Positions 1-16,332 of a stretch of DNA of 64,000 nucleotides are shown here, piece after piece. Every line of letters begins with the position of its first letter. Position 1 is the stretch's first letter. Origin of the DNA: Protea cynaroides (taxonomy: Eukaryota; Streptophyta; Magnoliopsida; Proteales; Proteaceae); assembly GCA_028583415.1 (NCBI GenBank), contig CM053275.1:2773040-2837039 (forward strand), read 5' to 3'. Position numbers and translations under genes: made by a program. The notes beneath the pieces were generated by a model that was not told the origin of the DNA, made no database searches, and saw only the letters and a list, made by a program, of their open reading frames with translations.

Positions 1-2360
1 TTTGGTGTTAGTTCTTAGTTTTATTATCGTTTTTTAGAAGATTTGGGTTAATATTTAGTTTCCATTTTTCAGTTCTAGTAGTTTCAAGGAGTTCTGTTTT
101 ACTCTTCTTTTTAGTTATCAAGTCTAGGGAATTTTTGGAAGTTCTAAAATATTGTCACTGCTTAGAAATATAAAGTTAGGGAGTCATATAAATCTATAAA
201 TATGTGGACTGATCAGCCATGTAATGCTGAGATTGTTTGATTAATCGTATGATATTTGGAGGATTGCGTAATAGCAATCGGTCGAATGGTTTGTGGGTAA
301 AGTCCCAGGGTCATGGCCTGGATGATCAAGCTTGGGTTTTTTGTTGCTCCTTCTTTTTCAGGTATTAACAGGTTTGTTTCTTGACCTGTTAAACTGTTCC
401 CATTGATATCCTGTTTCCTCATCACTTTCAGTCCACTAACTTCTCTGTAACTTCTTATTTACAGCTGTGATTGCTCCCAAACTTGGTATATCAGTTCCTG
501 GCATCAAAACCCATTAGTTCCAACTGATAAACCTTGCTTTAATATGCTTTTTCTCGACCTGACATACCCCTGCCCTGTTCCATCAGGGAATACCAAAATC
601 CACAATTGCACCCCTTAAACAGTAGAGGATTTTGGAGATATTTTGAGGTCTGATTGAACCTATGTAGAGAGCCACTCGATCCTAATGTGGAGGCCAACAG
701 ATCAGCCAATAGAGAGATCATTTTTCTCCTACATCTGTCCTGGGCTAAGGGCTAATTCTGGCTATTTTCCAAATTCTCAGCCCGAATTACTTAGGTTATG
801 GTTAGGGTTCATAGAACCTCCATCATGAATGGCTGTGTACCATTATAGTTGGAGTTTTGTTTCAGGAGGAGTTTTATCAAGTTTTTCTTCAAAGACTTCT
901 TAGGCGTCAGATTGATGCCCACTGGGGCTATATTCATTAGGAAAAAAATTAAAAATCAAGCAAAAAATCTGAGCTAAATTGTAACAATTCTCTTAAAGAG
1001 GCTAGTGGGATCGTTATCCACATTCATTCGCTTCTAAACTGGATTAATTGTCAATTGTCCCTAGTCCTTATCCTTCTTATTTGTCAATAGACAATTTACT
1101 CTTCTTTTGCGTATTTGGAAGAGTTGCTTGTGTTCTTTAGAGATTTGAAGCCTTTGGTAATTTGGAGACTGACTTATGGGGGCTGAAAGTTTGTCCTGAG
1201 TTTTTTCTGAATCTTTTTGATGCAGTTCAAGAGAGATTCCAGCACAAGTATTCATGCCAGAACAAGCACAAATCCTAGTGTAATAGGTTAAATAAGTAGC
1301 CCAATGGGTTATATGGTTCATGGGCTGGGAATTTTAATGTTTTCAAGTATGATGAGCCTTTTTTGAAAGCTCATATGTGAGGGATAAGTGGCCATACGAA
1401 TTTAATTAGTCAGATGTCTAGTCGTCTAAAGTTGTGAACTCTTGGGGATGTCAATAGGTTAGTGGGGAAAGACCTTGAAAAGGTAATGTTTTCATAAAAT
1501 TGCTTGAAACCAGTCCTAATATAAGTCATTGGAAATGTACATGCCACTAATCCTAGGAGGAAGTCCTAATGAAGGTCTAGAACCAACTCAACCTCTCTAT
1601 ATAAAGAGATGACTTGTAAGCATTTGGGAGAAGAATTTGAAAAGAAATTGGTTTATATTATACTTCTGTGAGAAGCAGAGTTGCAGTGAGATGTTGTTCC
1701 TGGTGTGAAGCTAAGGTTGATTGGTGAGATGCTGGTCAAGGCTTAGGTGGGATGCGCAAGTCATATTATTTTATTTTGCTTGCATTGTATAAAAAAATAG
1801 GAGTGTTGGAAAAGTGAAAAAAATGCTGTTATTTATTTTGATTTTTACTTCTATATTTGTTAATCCTGTTGCAAACTTTCAAATGATCTCCCACTGGTTC
1901 TTCCCTAGTTGACCAGGTTTGGGCTGTTGGGTTGTATCTGCATAGCAAATATGAGTTAAATTTTGATTGTTGTAGTTATTGTAACCTCTTGTTAAGAGGG
2001 TAGGATGAATTCTTCACTGTTTTAAGGGAGATATCTGGCCTTCAATGAACTCAGCATACATTGCAAATTGGACTTTCCTCAAATGTGTATTATTTGGCCT
2101 TCTGTCCTCTTCTCAACGCAGCCTTATCCCAACTACTCGGTTTGGCTCTTGGAATCCTGTTTCCTTGTTCCACTTTAATTAAGGCCTTGTTTTAACACTT
2201 CTTGCATGAACCATCTGGTTATCGATGAGAATTTTTTACTGCTGATGATTTCTTCAAATCTTTAATGCTAGAATGGATCATTTGCTTAAGATGTCTATTT
2301 TATTGTCTGCAATTTCAGTCAGTTGACCTTTGTTACTGATATTTTGCTTTTGATGAACAG
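1..2360. other. Intron sequence of the CLPP5 gene (left part of window)
   Basis: No coding exon was recognised here. The first visible CLPP5 exon opens at 2361 with one base of a split codon, so this stretch should be the 3' part of an intron longer than 2.3 kb, with the 5' exons beyond the left edge. I looked for the ClpP segment that precedes the active-site serine and did not find it. Short open frames here resemble nothing known. Confidence 0.55.
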
Positions 2361-4637
2361 TATGGGAGCTTTTCTTCTTAGCGCTGGCACCAAGGGTAAG
2401 TTTTTTTTTTCATGGCTTTTATTGCAAGAAAACAACTTTCTCTTTTATAGCTAATTATTTTTCCCCTGATTGCACTGAACTTTTTTTTCTTTCACAACCT
2501 TAACAAGGAAAACGGTATAGCTTACCAAACTCAAGGATAATGATTCATCAACCCCTTGGTGGGGCTCAAGGTGGCCAAACTGATATAGACATTCAGGTAA
2601 AATTCTTTCATTTAGAATGTCACAGTATCTGGAAAACCATTTTCCTTATTAATGAATTTTTCATGGGCAAAACATTAGGTATATTTCTCCCCTTTTGTGT
2701 TTTTTTTTGGGGTTGGAGGGAAGGGGGTGTATTAGGTATGTTCTTTGTTCCAAGTAAGAGTTTTTTTTTTTATTTTTTTTTTCTAAATGCAACTTTTGCC
2801 TACATTTTAGGTTGTGATTCCTGCTTCTATTTCTAACACACTCTTCTGGAGCATGCTTGGCTTCGATTTTCACATGTATTATTTTATGAATTAATTGATC
2901 AGGCTAAAGTGAACTGCCATTGCTTCTGTTTGTTAGAAATATAGACAGATAAAAGTGCTTAAAATAGGTTAATGAGGGATGGTGAGTGAATGGAATTGTT
3001 TAGAGTTATTGGAATTAGGGTCTTGATGTATCATGTAGTCGGATTGATGGACAGAAAGTAGCATGCGCAGTGATATACATAGGCCCGAGTTTGATGGTAT
3101 TTGCTATACCTATTTAAGGATTGAATGGAGAGGTTATAGGGATGATATAATGGTTGACTTATGATGAAAATAATGATGAAATGAATGGCTTTAGGTTGGA
3201 ATATGCTGCTGTATCAGTAAACAAGAAAAGGAAATAAGAAGGAAGAAGATGTAGAGATCCAATTTAAGTAGGACCTGTGAATCTACACAGCAACATCAAA
3301 ACGGTGCGGGGTGGAGGAAACACTTCATTGACTATAAAATTCATGTAAGGTGTATGAGGGTAAAAGATTGCTGCACGGCCCAAGTCCTGTGACAATTAGG
3401 ATGTCTTAGTTTCCTCGTCCCAACTTATAGCCCATTCAATAGAAATCATGCCAATGTAATTTTTACCTCTTTGAAAGCGGCTGACCTGTGATGCAGTTTC
3501 GAGGGCTGAAAGAAAGACCTGATTGGGTTATGCGATGTCTAATTCCTAAAGTTAGTAGTAGTTCAGTTTAAAGTTTGGTGGTGGGGTTTGTTTTGAGGGT
3601 TATTTTTCAAAAAAAAAAAAAAAAAAATCTGATCGTAAATTTATCTTCATAGTTATGGCTGGATTAGGAGTTGGTTATTTCCATCACGGCATCACCTTCA
3701 TTACCTCTGTTGGTGGCCATAGCTCTGATCTCAAATAATGCAATTATCAATCCCAAACTAGAACAAGATTTGCAGAAATGCAGGATTTCCAGAAAGAGTA
3801 ATCTGAACAATTTATAGAGAAATTTTGTGGCAGAGGAAAGGGTGTTTATGGAGAAAACTGATAATTCGAAGCAGAAGATGTGTCCAAGTGCCAATTATCT
3901 TTATATATAATAACCAATACTAATTATTGTTTCTCTTCTAACGGCCAAATACCTTTTTTTTCCGAACTTAAACATCTGTTTTATTTTATTTTTTAATTTT
4001 TTTTATACTTAAACTTTAACATCTATTAATTTTTGTAATTGCTTCATTTCTGTAAGCCTCCCTTGTTACTGGATCCATCTCTTCAGCTTTGAATCTTTTA
4101 TAGATGAAGCATGAGCAGCTGAACATTTTAAAGAGTGATGGGGAAATGCTCTGGACTGGTCGTAATCTTTTATCTAGATTATGACTGCCCACAGGCACAG
4201 TCCACATGCAGGGTTTAGATGGGTCCTGCCATCATAGGAAGAAGATGTATATCATCGGAGATTTCTTTTGTGGAGTAGAGGGATTCCCCTGTATCTGCAC
4301 CAAGTTCATTGCTTTTAATATTTTTAGATTTAGTAAAAATTGGCCGACAATTGCCCACCATGTCAGTTTAGTTACCTTGAAGTTTTATATGATATGTTTC
4401 TTAAGAATGCAGTGCTAATCAGTAGTTTCCCAGGCAAATGAGATGCTGCATCACAAGGCTAATCTGAATGGGTACCTCTCCTACCACACTGGTCAAAGCC
4501 TTGAGAAGATCAATCAGGATACTGACCGTGATTTCTTCATGAGTGCAAAAGAAGCTAAAGATTATGGGCTCATAGATGCTGTCATCATGAACCCTCTTAA
4601 AGCCCTTCAGCCACTACCTGCTAGGGTTGAACAGTAA
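2361..4637 (+). CDS. CLPP5: ATP-dependent Clp protease proteolytic subunit, chloroplast (CLPP5), 3' part
   Basis: Three exons are visible: 2361-2395, 2508-2596 and 4434-4637 (stop TAA). They encode 108 residues plus the last base of a split codon. The first exon starts right at the active-site serine (the S of ASMGAFLLSAG is split by the upstream intron). The catalytic His is in MIHQPLGG in the second exon and the catalytic Asp is in NQDTDRDFF in the third. Splice sites are GT/AG and phases close. The tail LNGYLSYHTGQSLEKINQDT is close to Arabidopsis CLPP5 as I remember it. CLPP5 is a catalytic subunit of the plastid stromal Clp core that degrades unfolded or regulated proteins with ClpC chaperones. 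The 5' exons (transit peptide and N-terminal half) are outside the window. The 1.84-kb intron between 2597 and 4433 has no recognised feature. Confidence 0.93.
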
Positions 4638-7071
4638 AGCATGGTATCACTTGCCTTTACGCATCAATTACTGCTCTTCTATCTCAAGGCCATATCAGAG
4701 AATGAATCAGGGGAGAGCATGAATATTGCTTGTCCTTTCTAAGGGTTATTTATGGATGTATCTTTGCATGCCACAGAAGAAGAATTTAATAGTTTTGAGA
4801 TGCTGTGAAATTTTAGGCTTGAGCAAACAAATTGGTTTTAAAGTCAAATATGAAGTTTTGTTCTTAATCAAACTGTCCAGAACAAAATGTAATGGAGTTT
4901 GAGTATATAGTCTAGATTTACTTCATAAAATTCATCTGTAATGAATGTGAAAAAAGAACATTTTTGGGGGAAAGTCTCATTTTTACGGGTACCCCTGTCA
5001 ATGGAGCAATCCTTCTTTAGAATTCGTTTGAAAGTCTACAGGAATTTTCCACCGTGATGGATGGGAAACTTCAAGGTCTCCGCCGATGCCAAAACAAATC
5101 TGATACAGATATGGATCGTTGGTACAGCTGATGCATGAGTATCATGTGTTTGATACGCAAACATTTGCTTGGTGAAGCATAGGCTGGGAGATGGATCTGA
5201 GTCCAAGCTTCCTCTCTTGCATCTCTTGCATCTGTTCTCTATCTCACTAGTATAACATAGAGTATGATCGGAAAAAAAAAAGAGGTGATTGGTACGGGCA
5301 TAGGTGGTGTTGCCCCTCGGCCGAAACTGGGCCGATATGATGAGGGTTGCTCCTGCTGGAGTAGGACGTTCAAGCTGTTCAATCAATATAACTTTTCAAT
5401 TAATTTTGTAGAAAATTTTGTTTAGACATGCAAATAAAATAGGATTGAAATTGACATATGGGCCGAAAATGATGCGACATTGTGGCTAACAACAATACTA
5501 AAGTTTATAATAAGTTCTTATCTTTGGTCATGGGGGTACCTTTAACAACGATTGTACAATTGTATTTAGTGTGCATTCTTAGAATATATTGTAGGTTAAG
5601 TATAAAATCTGGGATGGCAAAAGTGTTAAAACAGTGTCAGGTATGTATTCTCAACCTTGGATCATTGAATGCATAAGAGGATATGGTCTATTTTGAAATG
5701 CGTTTTTAGCCTCATTCTTCATTACTAACCATGTGTTAATTTTTCATTGAATCCAGATCGAGTTATACTGTATACGATACCTGAATTTAGAACTTAGTGC
5801 TACCCTTCCTCTTCTGATTTTTAAATGCAAGTGAGAGTCTGAGAGGACGACATTGGTTTGAAGTCATTGTTGAGAGTTGTTGGGTGGGTTCCAATCTCCC
5901 TTTGTATTATATATATATATATATATTTTTTTTTTGAGGGATGTGTTGTATTACTTGGATATATATAAGGGTTTTAAAGTTTTTTTACTCTACATGGAAA
6001 TGGAATCATAGAGAGGATCACTTTGTTAGTGTAAAACATGCTTATTATATGTGAATAATTAATTAAGAGACAATTAAAAAAATCATGATTGGAAGGAAGA
6101 TTTTAAGTAAGTGGTTAGGCTGGATGTCTATCCTCTTAACCTCTTTATGAGTCGTTAGGCTGCCTTCCAAGAAAACAGAAATTTTTTAGACTTAAGAGGC
6201 TGGAGGACAAGGAAAGGACAGTCCCTTCCTCCCACCTTGATTTGACTTTTGAGAGTCAAGAGAAACTTGGAGTGAAAATTTGAAAATACCATGCAATGAA
6301 GCCCCACCCAATTTGGGCATTTCTGGTCTGATCCATGGAGCCTCTGGTTCATAGTCTGAATGGTTAATCCAATTCCAATAATCTAGTCAGACTATGTCTC
6401 AAAATAGAGAATCTATTCTTGCTGTAGAATGATAATGGGCAAAATAGTGCATTCCCAAAAAGATCATGTTCTCTTAACACATTCTATGATCTAAGAATGA
6501 GATTGCATATATTAAAATATTAAACACAGTTTTGGGTTACATTTCAGAATGTATTTTTAACCTAGAATGCATGTTTATGCTTACCAAACACATCCTGAGT
6601 CTTTTGTAATAAAATATATATATCAAGCAACAATCATTTGACATGCCAACCTCTACTATGATCGTGAAGGCTACCACCATATACTCTTATTCGGCACAAA
6701 TCAGTCATAGGTTCATGTTGTCATCAATGTATATTGTTTCTCAAGAGCATTATACCTTATAATAATGGATTTTTCTACGTGACACCATTGATGACCACCT
6801 CCGAATCCTTAGGATCTCCCAATCTCCTACCCCTGAAATACCACATATGCCTTCCCCAGTATTTGGATGGTTTTTGTGAGTGCTGATAGTGTCATTTAGA
6901 CAAACCCATACATAAATACTGGACCACAAGTGTGTTACCTTGGATCTTTACTCTGTCACAGGAAAAAAAAAAAGAAGGGAACTCTGTATTTTGAGTTTTT
7001 CCTGCTTTGGGTTTGGGAGGAGAGATTGAGAAGATAGTGTTCTAAGTCTTGAAGATTTTAATCATCAACTA
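4638..7071. other. Intergenic region, no gene recognised
   Basis: The CLPP5 3' flank probably occupies the first few hundred bases. A short TA run lies near 5909-5925. The minus-strand open frame at 5036-5386 (116 codons) has no recognisable motif and low complexity in places, so I do not call it a gene. Confidence 0.5.
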
Positions 7072-7971
7072 ATGGGTTGGGAGAGATGGAAGGCAGGAGG
7101 GAGGGAGCTGTTGCAGACACCATTCCTGAGGGAACCCTTCTACATCATCACTATCTCCCTCCTTAGTCTCATCCTTCCCCTGTCCTTCCTGCTTCTGGCC
7201 AGGCTAGCTAATGCCCATTACATCCTCTCCTTCACCTCTCAACCCTATCCCCCACCTTTTCTCTCCATATTCCCACTCTCTTTCTTCCTTTCCGCCAACC
7301 CAACCCTTCTTCATTTCCTTGTATCCATCGTCAGCGTCACTGCTCTTCTGCGGGCTTTGATGGGTCGTTTTGACTTCAGAAAACAGAGCAACAGCAACTG
7401 CAGCAAGACCAGTACTACTACCACATCAAAAGCCCACCTTTACGCCGCCTGGATTTTCCTCTGCACATTTGATATCTGTGTTGTATTGGGCATTGAAGGT
7501 TCTTTAGCATCTGGGTTTTGGTTCCTTGATTTGGAAACCATCATCAGAGGCAGAGGCACGAATTTGATGAGTCGGGTGGTGTTCTTTATAGGACTGCATG
7601 AGACAATGCTTCATTGGTCGAGAACCACTGTGAGGCCAGTCGTGGATGACACAGTGTTAGGGGTAGTGAGGGAAGAAAGGTGGGTGGAGAGGGTGGCCAT
7701 GGCTGCAAGCTTTGGTGGATTGTGGTGGTGGGGTCTGAGGAAAGAGGTGGAAACATTGGTGGTAATTCTTGAGGTGAAGCGAGACCTGATGATCAATGTG
7801 GAGCTGGCTGATCTTGTTAATTGCTGGCTTTATTACCTGATTGTAACGATTGGTTTGGTGAGGTTGGTCAGGGGCCTCGTTAAGCTTGTTGTCATAATCA
7901 TGCGCTGCATCAGGTTTCGAAGAAGTTCTGGTGGCTCCGGTGTTGGTGATGTATATGATAGTAAGGTCTAA
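7072..7971 (+). CDS. Multi-pass transmembrane protein of unknown function
   Basis: A single-exon frame of 299 codons opens with MGWERWKAGGRELLQTPFLR. The ATG is the first in frame, and the next 230 residues are mostly hydrophobic stretches. Likely membrane segments are at about residues 24-48, 55-95, 120-145, 155-178 and 248-285. A Thr/Ser-rich loop (about 105-120) and a basic, Gly/Ser-rich C-terminus separate or end the hydrophobic parts. The layout looks like an intronless family of plant transmembrane proteins, but I cannot name it and assign no function. No signal peptide cleavage site is obvious; the first segment may act as a signal anchor. The third base of codons is relatively GC-rich compared with the flanking DNA, which supports a real gene. 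Neighbours are transcribed from other strands or lie more than 2 kb away. Confidence 0.75.
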   Translation: MGWERWKAGGRELLQTPFLREPFYIITISLLSLILPLSFLLLARLANAHYILSFTSQPYPPPFLSIFPLSFFLSANPTLLHFLVSIVSVTALLRALMGRFDFRKQSNSNCSKTSTTTTSKAHLYAAWIFLCTFDICVVLGIEGSLASGFWFLDLETIIRGRGTNLMSRVVFFIGLHETMLHWSRTTVRPVVDDTVLGVVREERWVERVAMAASFGGLWWWGLRKEVETLVVILEVKRDLMINVELADLVNCWLYYLIVTIGLVRLVRGLVKLVVIIMRCIRFRRSSGGSGVGDVYDSKV

Positions 7972-9007
7972 ACCATATCAGTATTTTTTTTTATTTTTTT
8001 TTTAATCGGATCTTAATTTCTTGGTGATCTCTTGTAATGCAATATTCTTTTCAGATAAAACTGCTTCTCTCAGAAATAATCAAATCAAATATTAGTTAAG
8101 TTTGCTTTTGGTTTGGTTGCCAATTGTAACGTCTACATGGAGTCTTTTTTTACTTGTTCTCTCCTCTACATCAAGTATTTTTCTTATTGACACCAATGTG
8201 TTTAATCATTCATAACCTTATTTATTTGTGACTATTTTTTAAATATTTTAAAAAAATTTCTATGATCAAATATGACATTTTATATCTGCATCTAAAATCA
8301 TATGAAAATAATTTTTTCTACCCAAATCATGGTTAGTAGGGGGCAAACCAATAGGGATGCTGATTCAATCTAGTTTTAGAAAATCTGATCAAATCATGAC
8401 AAGTTAATCTTATCTTCTTTATTTTTACGGATCTTAAATCTGACACGGCCTTTAAATTATTGAATACTAACTATGAATGAGAAAAGACATGGGCGATGTT
8501 GATTATGATGAGGAAGGGTTGTGGGTAGTTTATATAACTTTCATGTGGTTAATATCCTGGCACACATTTCACTAATTACTTCTCCCCTCATTCTTTCCTC
8601 TTTCCAGTTGTTAAATTTTGGGTCAAATGAAATTTCTTACACACAGACTTAAAATAAAAATAAAAAATTGAGAAGTTAGGGAAGAAGAAGAATTGAATTC
8701 ATGATGTCTTAATATTGCTCTTGGCCAAAATTTTCAATGATTGAAAAAGTTGACCAAAAATTTGATAATTTGACCAAGTGCACACATCAACATCAAAGTG
8801 GGCTTGATTGGACTTTGCAGTGACCAAATGCACACTTTGTCCCACGGTTACAGTATATTGTATTGTGTAAATCAGTTTTAATCAGCTCACTTCCTAAAAA
8901 AATACACTTGTTAATTGCTTTCAAGTTTTGGGAGGAGGATCTACACACTATTGGTAATATTCAGGAACAATACATTCATAGAGCCTAGTTGTGTGCTTCT
9001 GACACAA
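7972..9007. other. Intergenic region, nothing recognised
   Basis: AT-rich sequence after the membrane-protein gene, with a T-rich stretch right after its stop. No open frame, RNA gene or repeat of note was found. Confidence 0.5.
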
Positions 9008-9646
9008 TGGTGAAAACCTCCTACAGGCTGGTTTAAAATAAATGTGGATGGGAGCTCAATTGGTAATTCAAGAGAAGGGGGTGTTGGAGGAGTCATCAGA
9101 GATCATTATTGAAAAATTCTTTTTTCTTTTTTAAAATACATTCATAGAGCGATAAATTTTGATGCTGAATTTTCGACTGTGCTGAGGGGCTTATATTAAA
9201 CTCATAGGCTTAATCTGGACAATGTTTGGGTGGAAAGTGACTTGGAATCAATCATCTCATGTGTTCAATCCAATTCTATTCCTTGGAAATTTCAGCAGCG
9301 GTGGACCAGATTGTGTGAAGATATCAAAGGAAAGCATATAATATACTCGGCATGCTTCAGAGAAGCAAATGCAATGGCTGACATTTTATCAAACAGAGCA
9401 GCAACAGACCTTATGTCTGATGCATGGTCATACTGCCCTTCTCTGATCTCTCGAGAAATAGTATGGGACGCTTCAGATCGTATGCATTATAGATTTTGTT
9501 AAGAATTTCATTTTTCCTATGATGGGGCTTTGCTGATGGCAATGTCGAAAGTAGAGTTTTTCCTATCATAGGTCTTTGACTAGTATTGTTTTCTTTTTGC
9601 TTTCCTTTTGCAATAAATTTAATCTTCTAACTAAAAAAAAGAAAGG
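9008..9646 (+). mobile_element. LINE (non-LTR retrotransposon) 3' end with decayed RNase H domain
   Basis: The translation in successive frames reads WFKINVDGSS, GGVGGVIRDH, then VWVESDLESIISCV and FREANAMADILSNRAA. These are the hallmark motifs of the RNase H domain at the C-terminus of plant LINE ORF2 proteins. In-frame stops (one before KPPTGWFKIN, others near 9112 and 9197) break the domain, so it is dead. About 140 bp beyond the last stop the sequence ends in an A-rich tail at 9632-9646, as expected of a LINE 3' end. Only this 5'-truncated tail is present. Target duplications were not identified. Confidence 0.85.
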
Positions 9647-10273
9647 AACAACACATAACAACAGGGGATGGGGAAGGGGATATAAGAATACGAAAAAACC
9701 GGAAGCCGATTCATTGGGAAAGGGCTTGGAATTTATACATACACGCAACATATTCTTTATTTTCCCTTAAGTTTTTTTTTTTTTTAATATTTTTTTTAAT
9801 GTTTTTGAAGACCTTTTTCTATTTTTATTTTCAAACGTTCAAAAGTACAATTTTGAGATTTATTATTAGCTATCACATTAAAGATTTTATATTAGTCATC
9901 TCCTTCCAATTTTGTTGAATATTGAACACTTTTTAGGATGAGTTTTCCTTTCAAAAAATTACAGGGATTCACATGTATAATGCAAGCAGAGATCCTCTTC
10001 CCAAAAAATTTAAAACAAAAAAAGAAAAAAAAAAAGGCAAAAAATATCTTCTTTGGCACCGCTGTTCTCAACTGATGATGCAAATACAAAACTAATGTTT
10101 TAAACACAAAAAAGGTTACAAGATATTAAGATAAATCATAAGTAATGGACCATTGTATACAATACATATTTTTACCTTTTGGAAAGTAAAATGTAACAAC
10201 TTCTCTTGTCTTTCAATTCCTAATTGATTGCTTGGCTGCATCCTGTCATTCAAACATCTGCACATTTCTCTAT
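9647..10273. other. Intergenic region
   Basis: AT-rich sequence between the LINE tail and the UBC32 stop codon. The last 100-200 bp before 10274 are probably UBC32 3' UTR. Nothing else was recognised. Confidence 0.45.
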
Positions 10274-14845
<4,572 letters not shown>

Positions 14846-16332
14846 GGTGTGAAGTAGATTGCAGAAGCTAGATCAACAAAAAAAACTTGGATGAGTAATG
14901 AATTTTCTCAAGGAAAACCGAGAAAGGTTTCTGCAAATCACCCTTGGTTTTATGCCGATTCGAGCCTTTCCTTGTTCAGCGGAACCCTGTAAGAGAATCG
15001 CCCAAATCAGAGGGGGAAATATTTAATATATCCAGTTTGACGTGGCTCTTTTTTACTGCCACGTGTCATATGATTTAGTTCTACGATATTGATTTATTAA
15101 CGACTCTCCAACTCATACTATCTTAGGTATAACGTGTCATTTTATTATTGGACATGACACTCCATAATTTCGCTCCAATTGGTTATTAAAAAAGAAAAAA
15201 AAAAAAAACTTTGTCGTAGAGAATCGGTCTCCCCACAGTTTTAATCCAATTCCAATCTGGATCCAGGCTAATTCTGGCCAAACCATCCATTTCTTCATAT
15301 TGGGTTGGAACTGCTCCATAAAAATGATTGTCAATTCAGTATCGGTATCGGTATCGGTATCAGTATCGGTGTCGTATATCAAAATTGAAACTGTATTGAA
15401 TTATTCATATTGAACTTGACCAAATTAGAATCGATATACGATAACGGTACAGAAAAACAGAAACAAAGCCAATACTATATTATGGACTGAACCGGTCTTT
15501 ACATATCGAATACTGAAACTGTACCGATTATATTATATATCAGTATAAATACTAAATTTTGTATGAAACCACATATACCAGATTAGGATAATATATATGA
15601 TACTAAATAAAAATTGTACCAAACCGGTACGATAACGATATGAAAAATTAGATCCAAGCCGATGCGATACAATATTAATATAATTATTTTACCTTATATA
15701 CTGTATTAAATACTAAATACCATGGCAGTTGACACACTCTTAAATATCATCTCTCATTTAATTTAAGAGGGAGAGAGCTCCATGAAGGAGAGAGGGGATA
15801 TGTGAGAGAGCATGCGTGATTCTCATACATAGAGTGGCCATCTTCATCGACCACTGTAAAGGGTGTTCCAGTGCACAAGACCACTAGATTGTAATATGAT
15901 TGATTGTTCCTGTGTTTTGAACCTGTGTTGTAATATGAAAACCTTACTGTCAAGAAGAGAGCTCGCCCTCTCTCCATTCAGCACTGTCCTAGGTGAAAAA
16001 GATGATAAAGATAATCGTTGGAAACACGGGCTTAGGAATCTGTATTCGTCGATTGCATCAGTTTCGGCCATGGTCGATTCTTTATTTTCTTTTTTTTTAA
16101 TTGGTTTTGGCCATGTGTCAACACACCATTGGAGCCGTACCTGAACCAAATCAGTATCAGCCGGATCTGTTTCGACTCCTACCGATAATATATCCGATAC
16201 CTGGAACTAAAAAGCATGGGTGGAATCATAAATATCCGGCAGGCCAAGAAATAGGAAATCCACCAAAGGCAAAGAAACCAACAAAGATAAGAGAGAAGAT
16301 AAAATGCAGGTGACAATGGAACAGAACAATAT
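14846..16332. other. Intergenic region between UBC32 and the TBL gene
   Basis: The first 150 bp are probably UBC32 5' UTR and promoter (the gene reads leftward). A short hexamer array (GGTATC-like, about 15339-15372) lies inside a longer stretch rich in related GTACC/GTATC words up to about 15720, and further ones near 16140-16200. No gene was recognised; overlapping small frames at 15747-16149 are on both strands and have no motif. Confidence 0.5.
15339..15372. repeat. Short GGTATC hexamer tandem repeat
   Basis: Five to six near-identical units of GGTATC (one with an A substitution). It translates as a Thr-Asp dipeptide run on the minus strand, which explains the small open frame there; it is not a gene. 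Confidence 0.85.

Noticed and set aside
5036..5386. Minus-strand open frame of 116 codons downstream of CLPP5
   Set aside because: No recognised motif, Cys/Arg/Lys-rich clusters by chance, no neighbouring exons that extend it.
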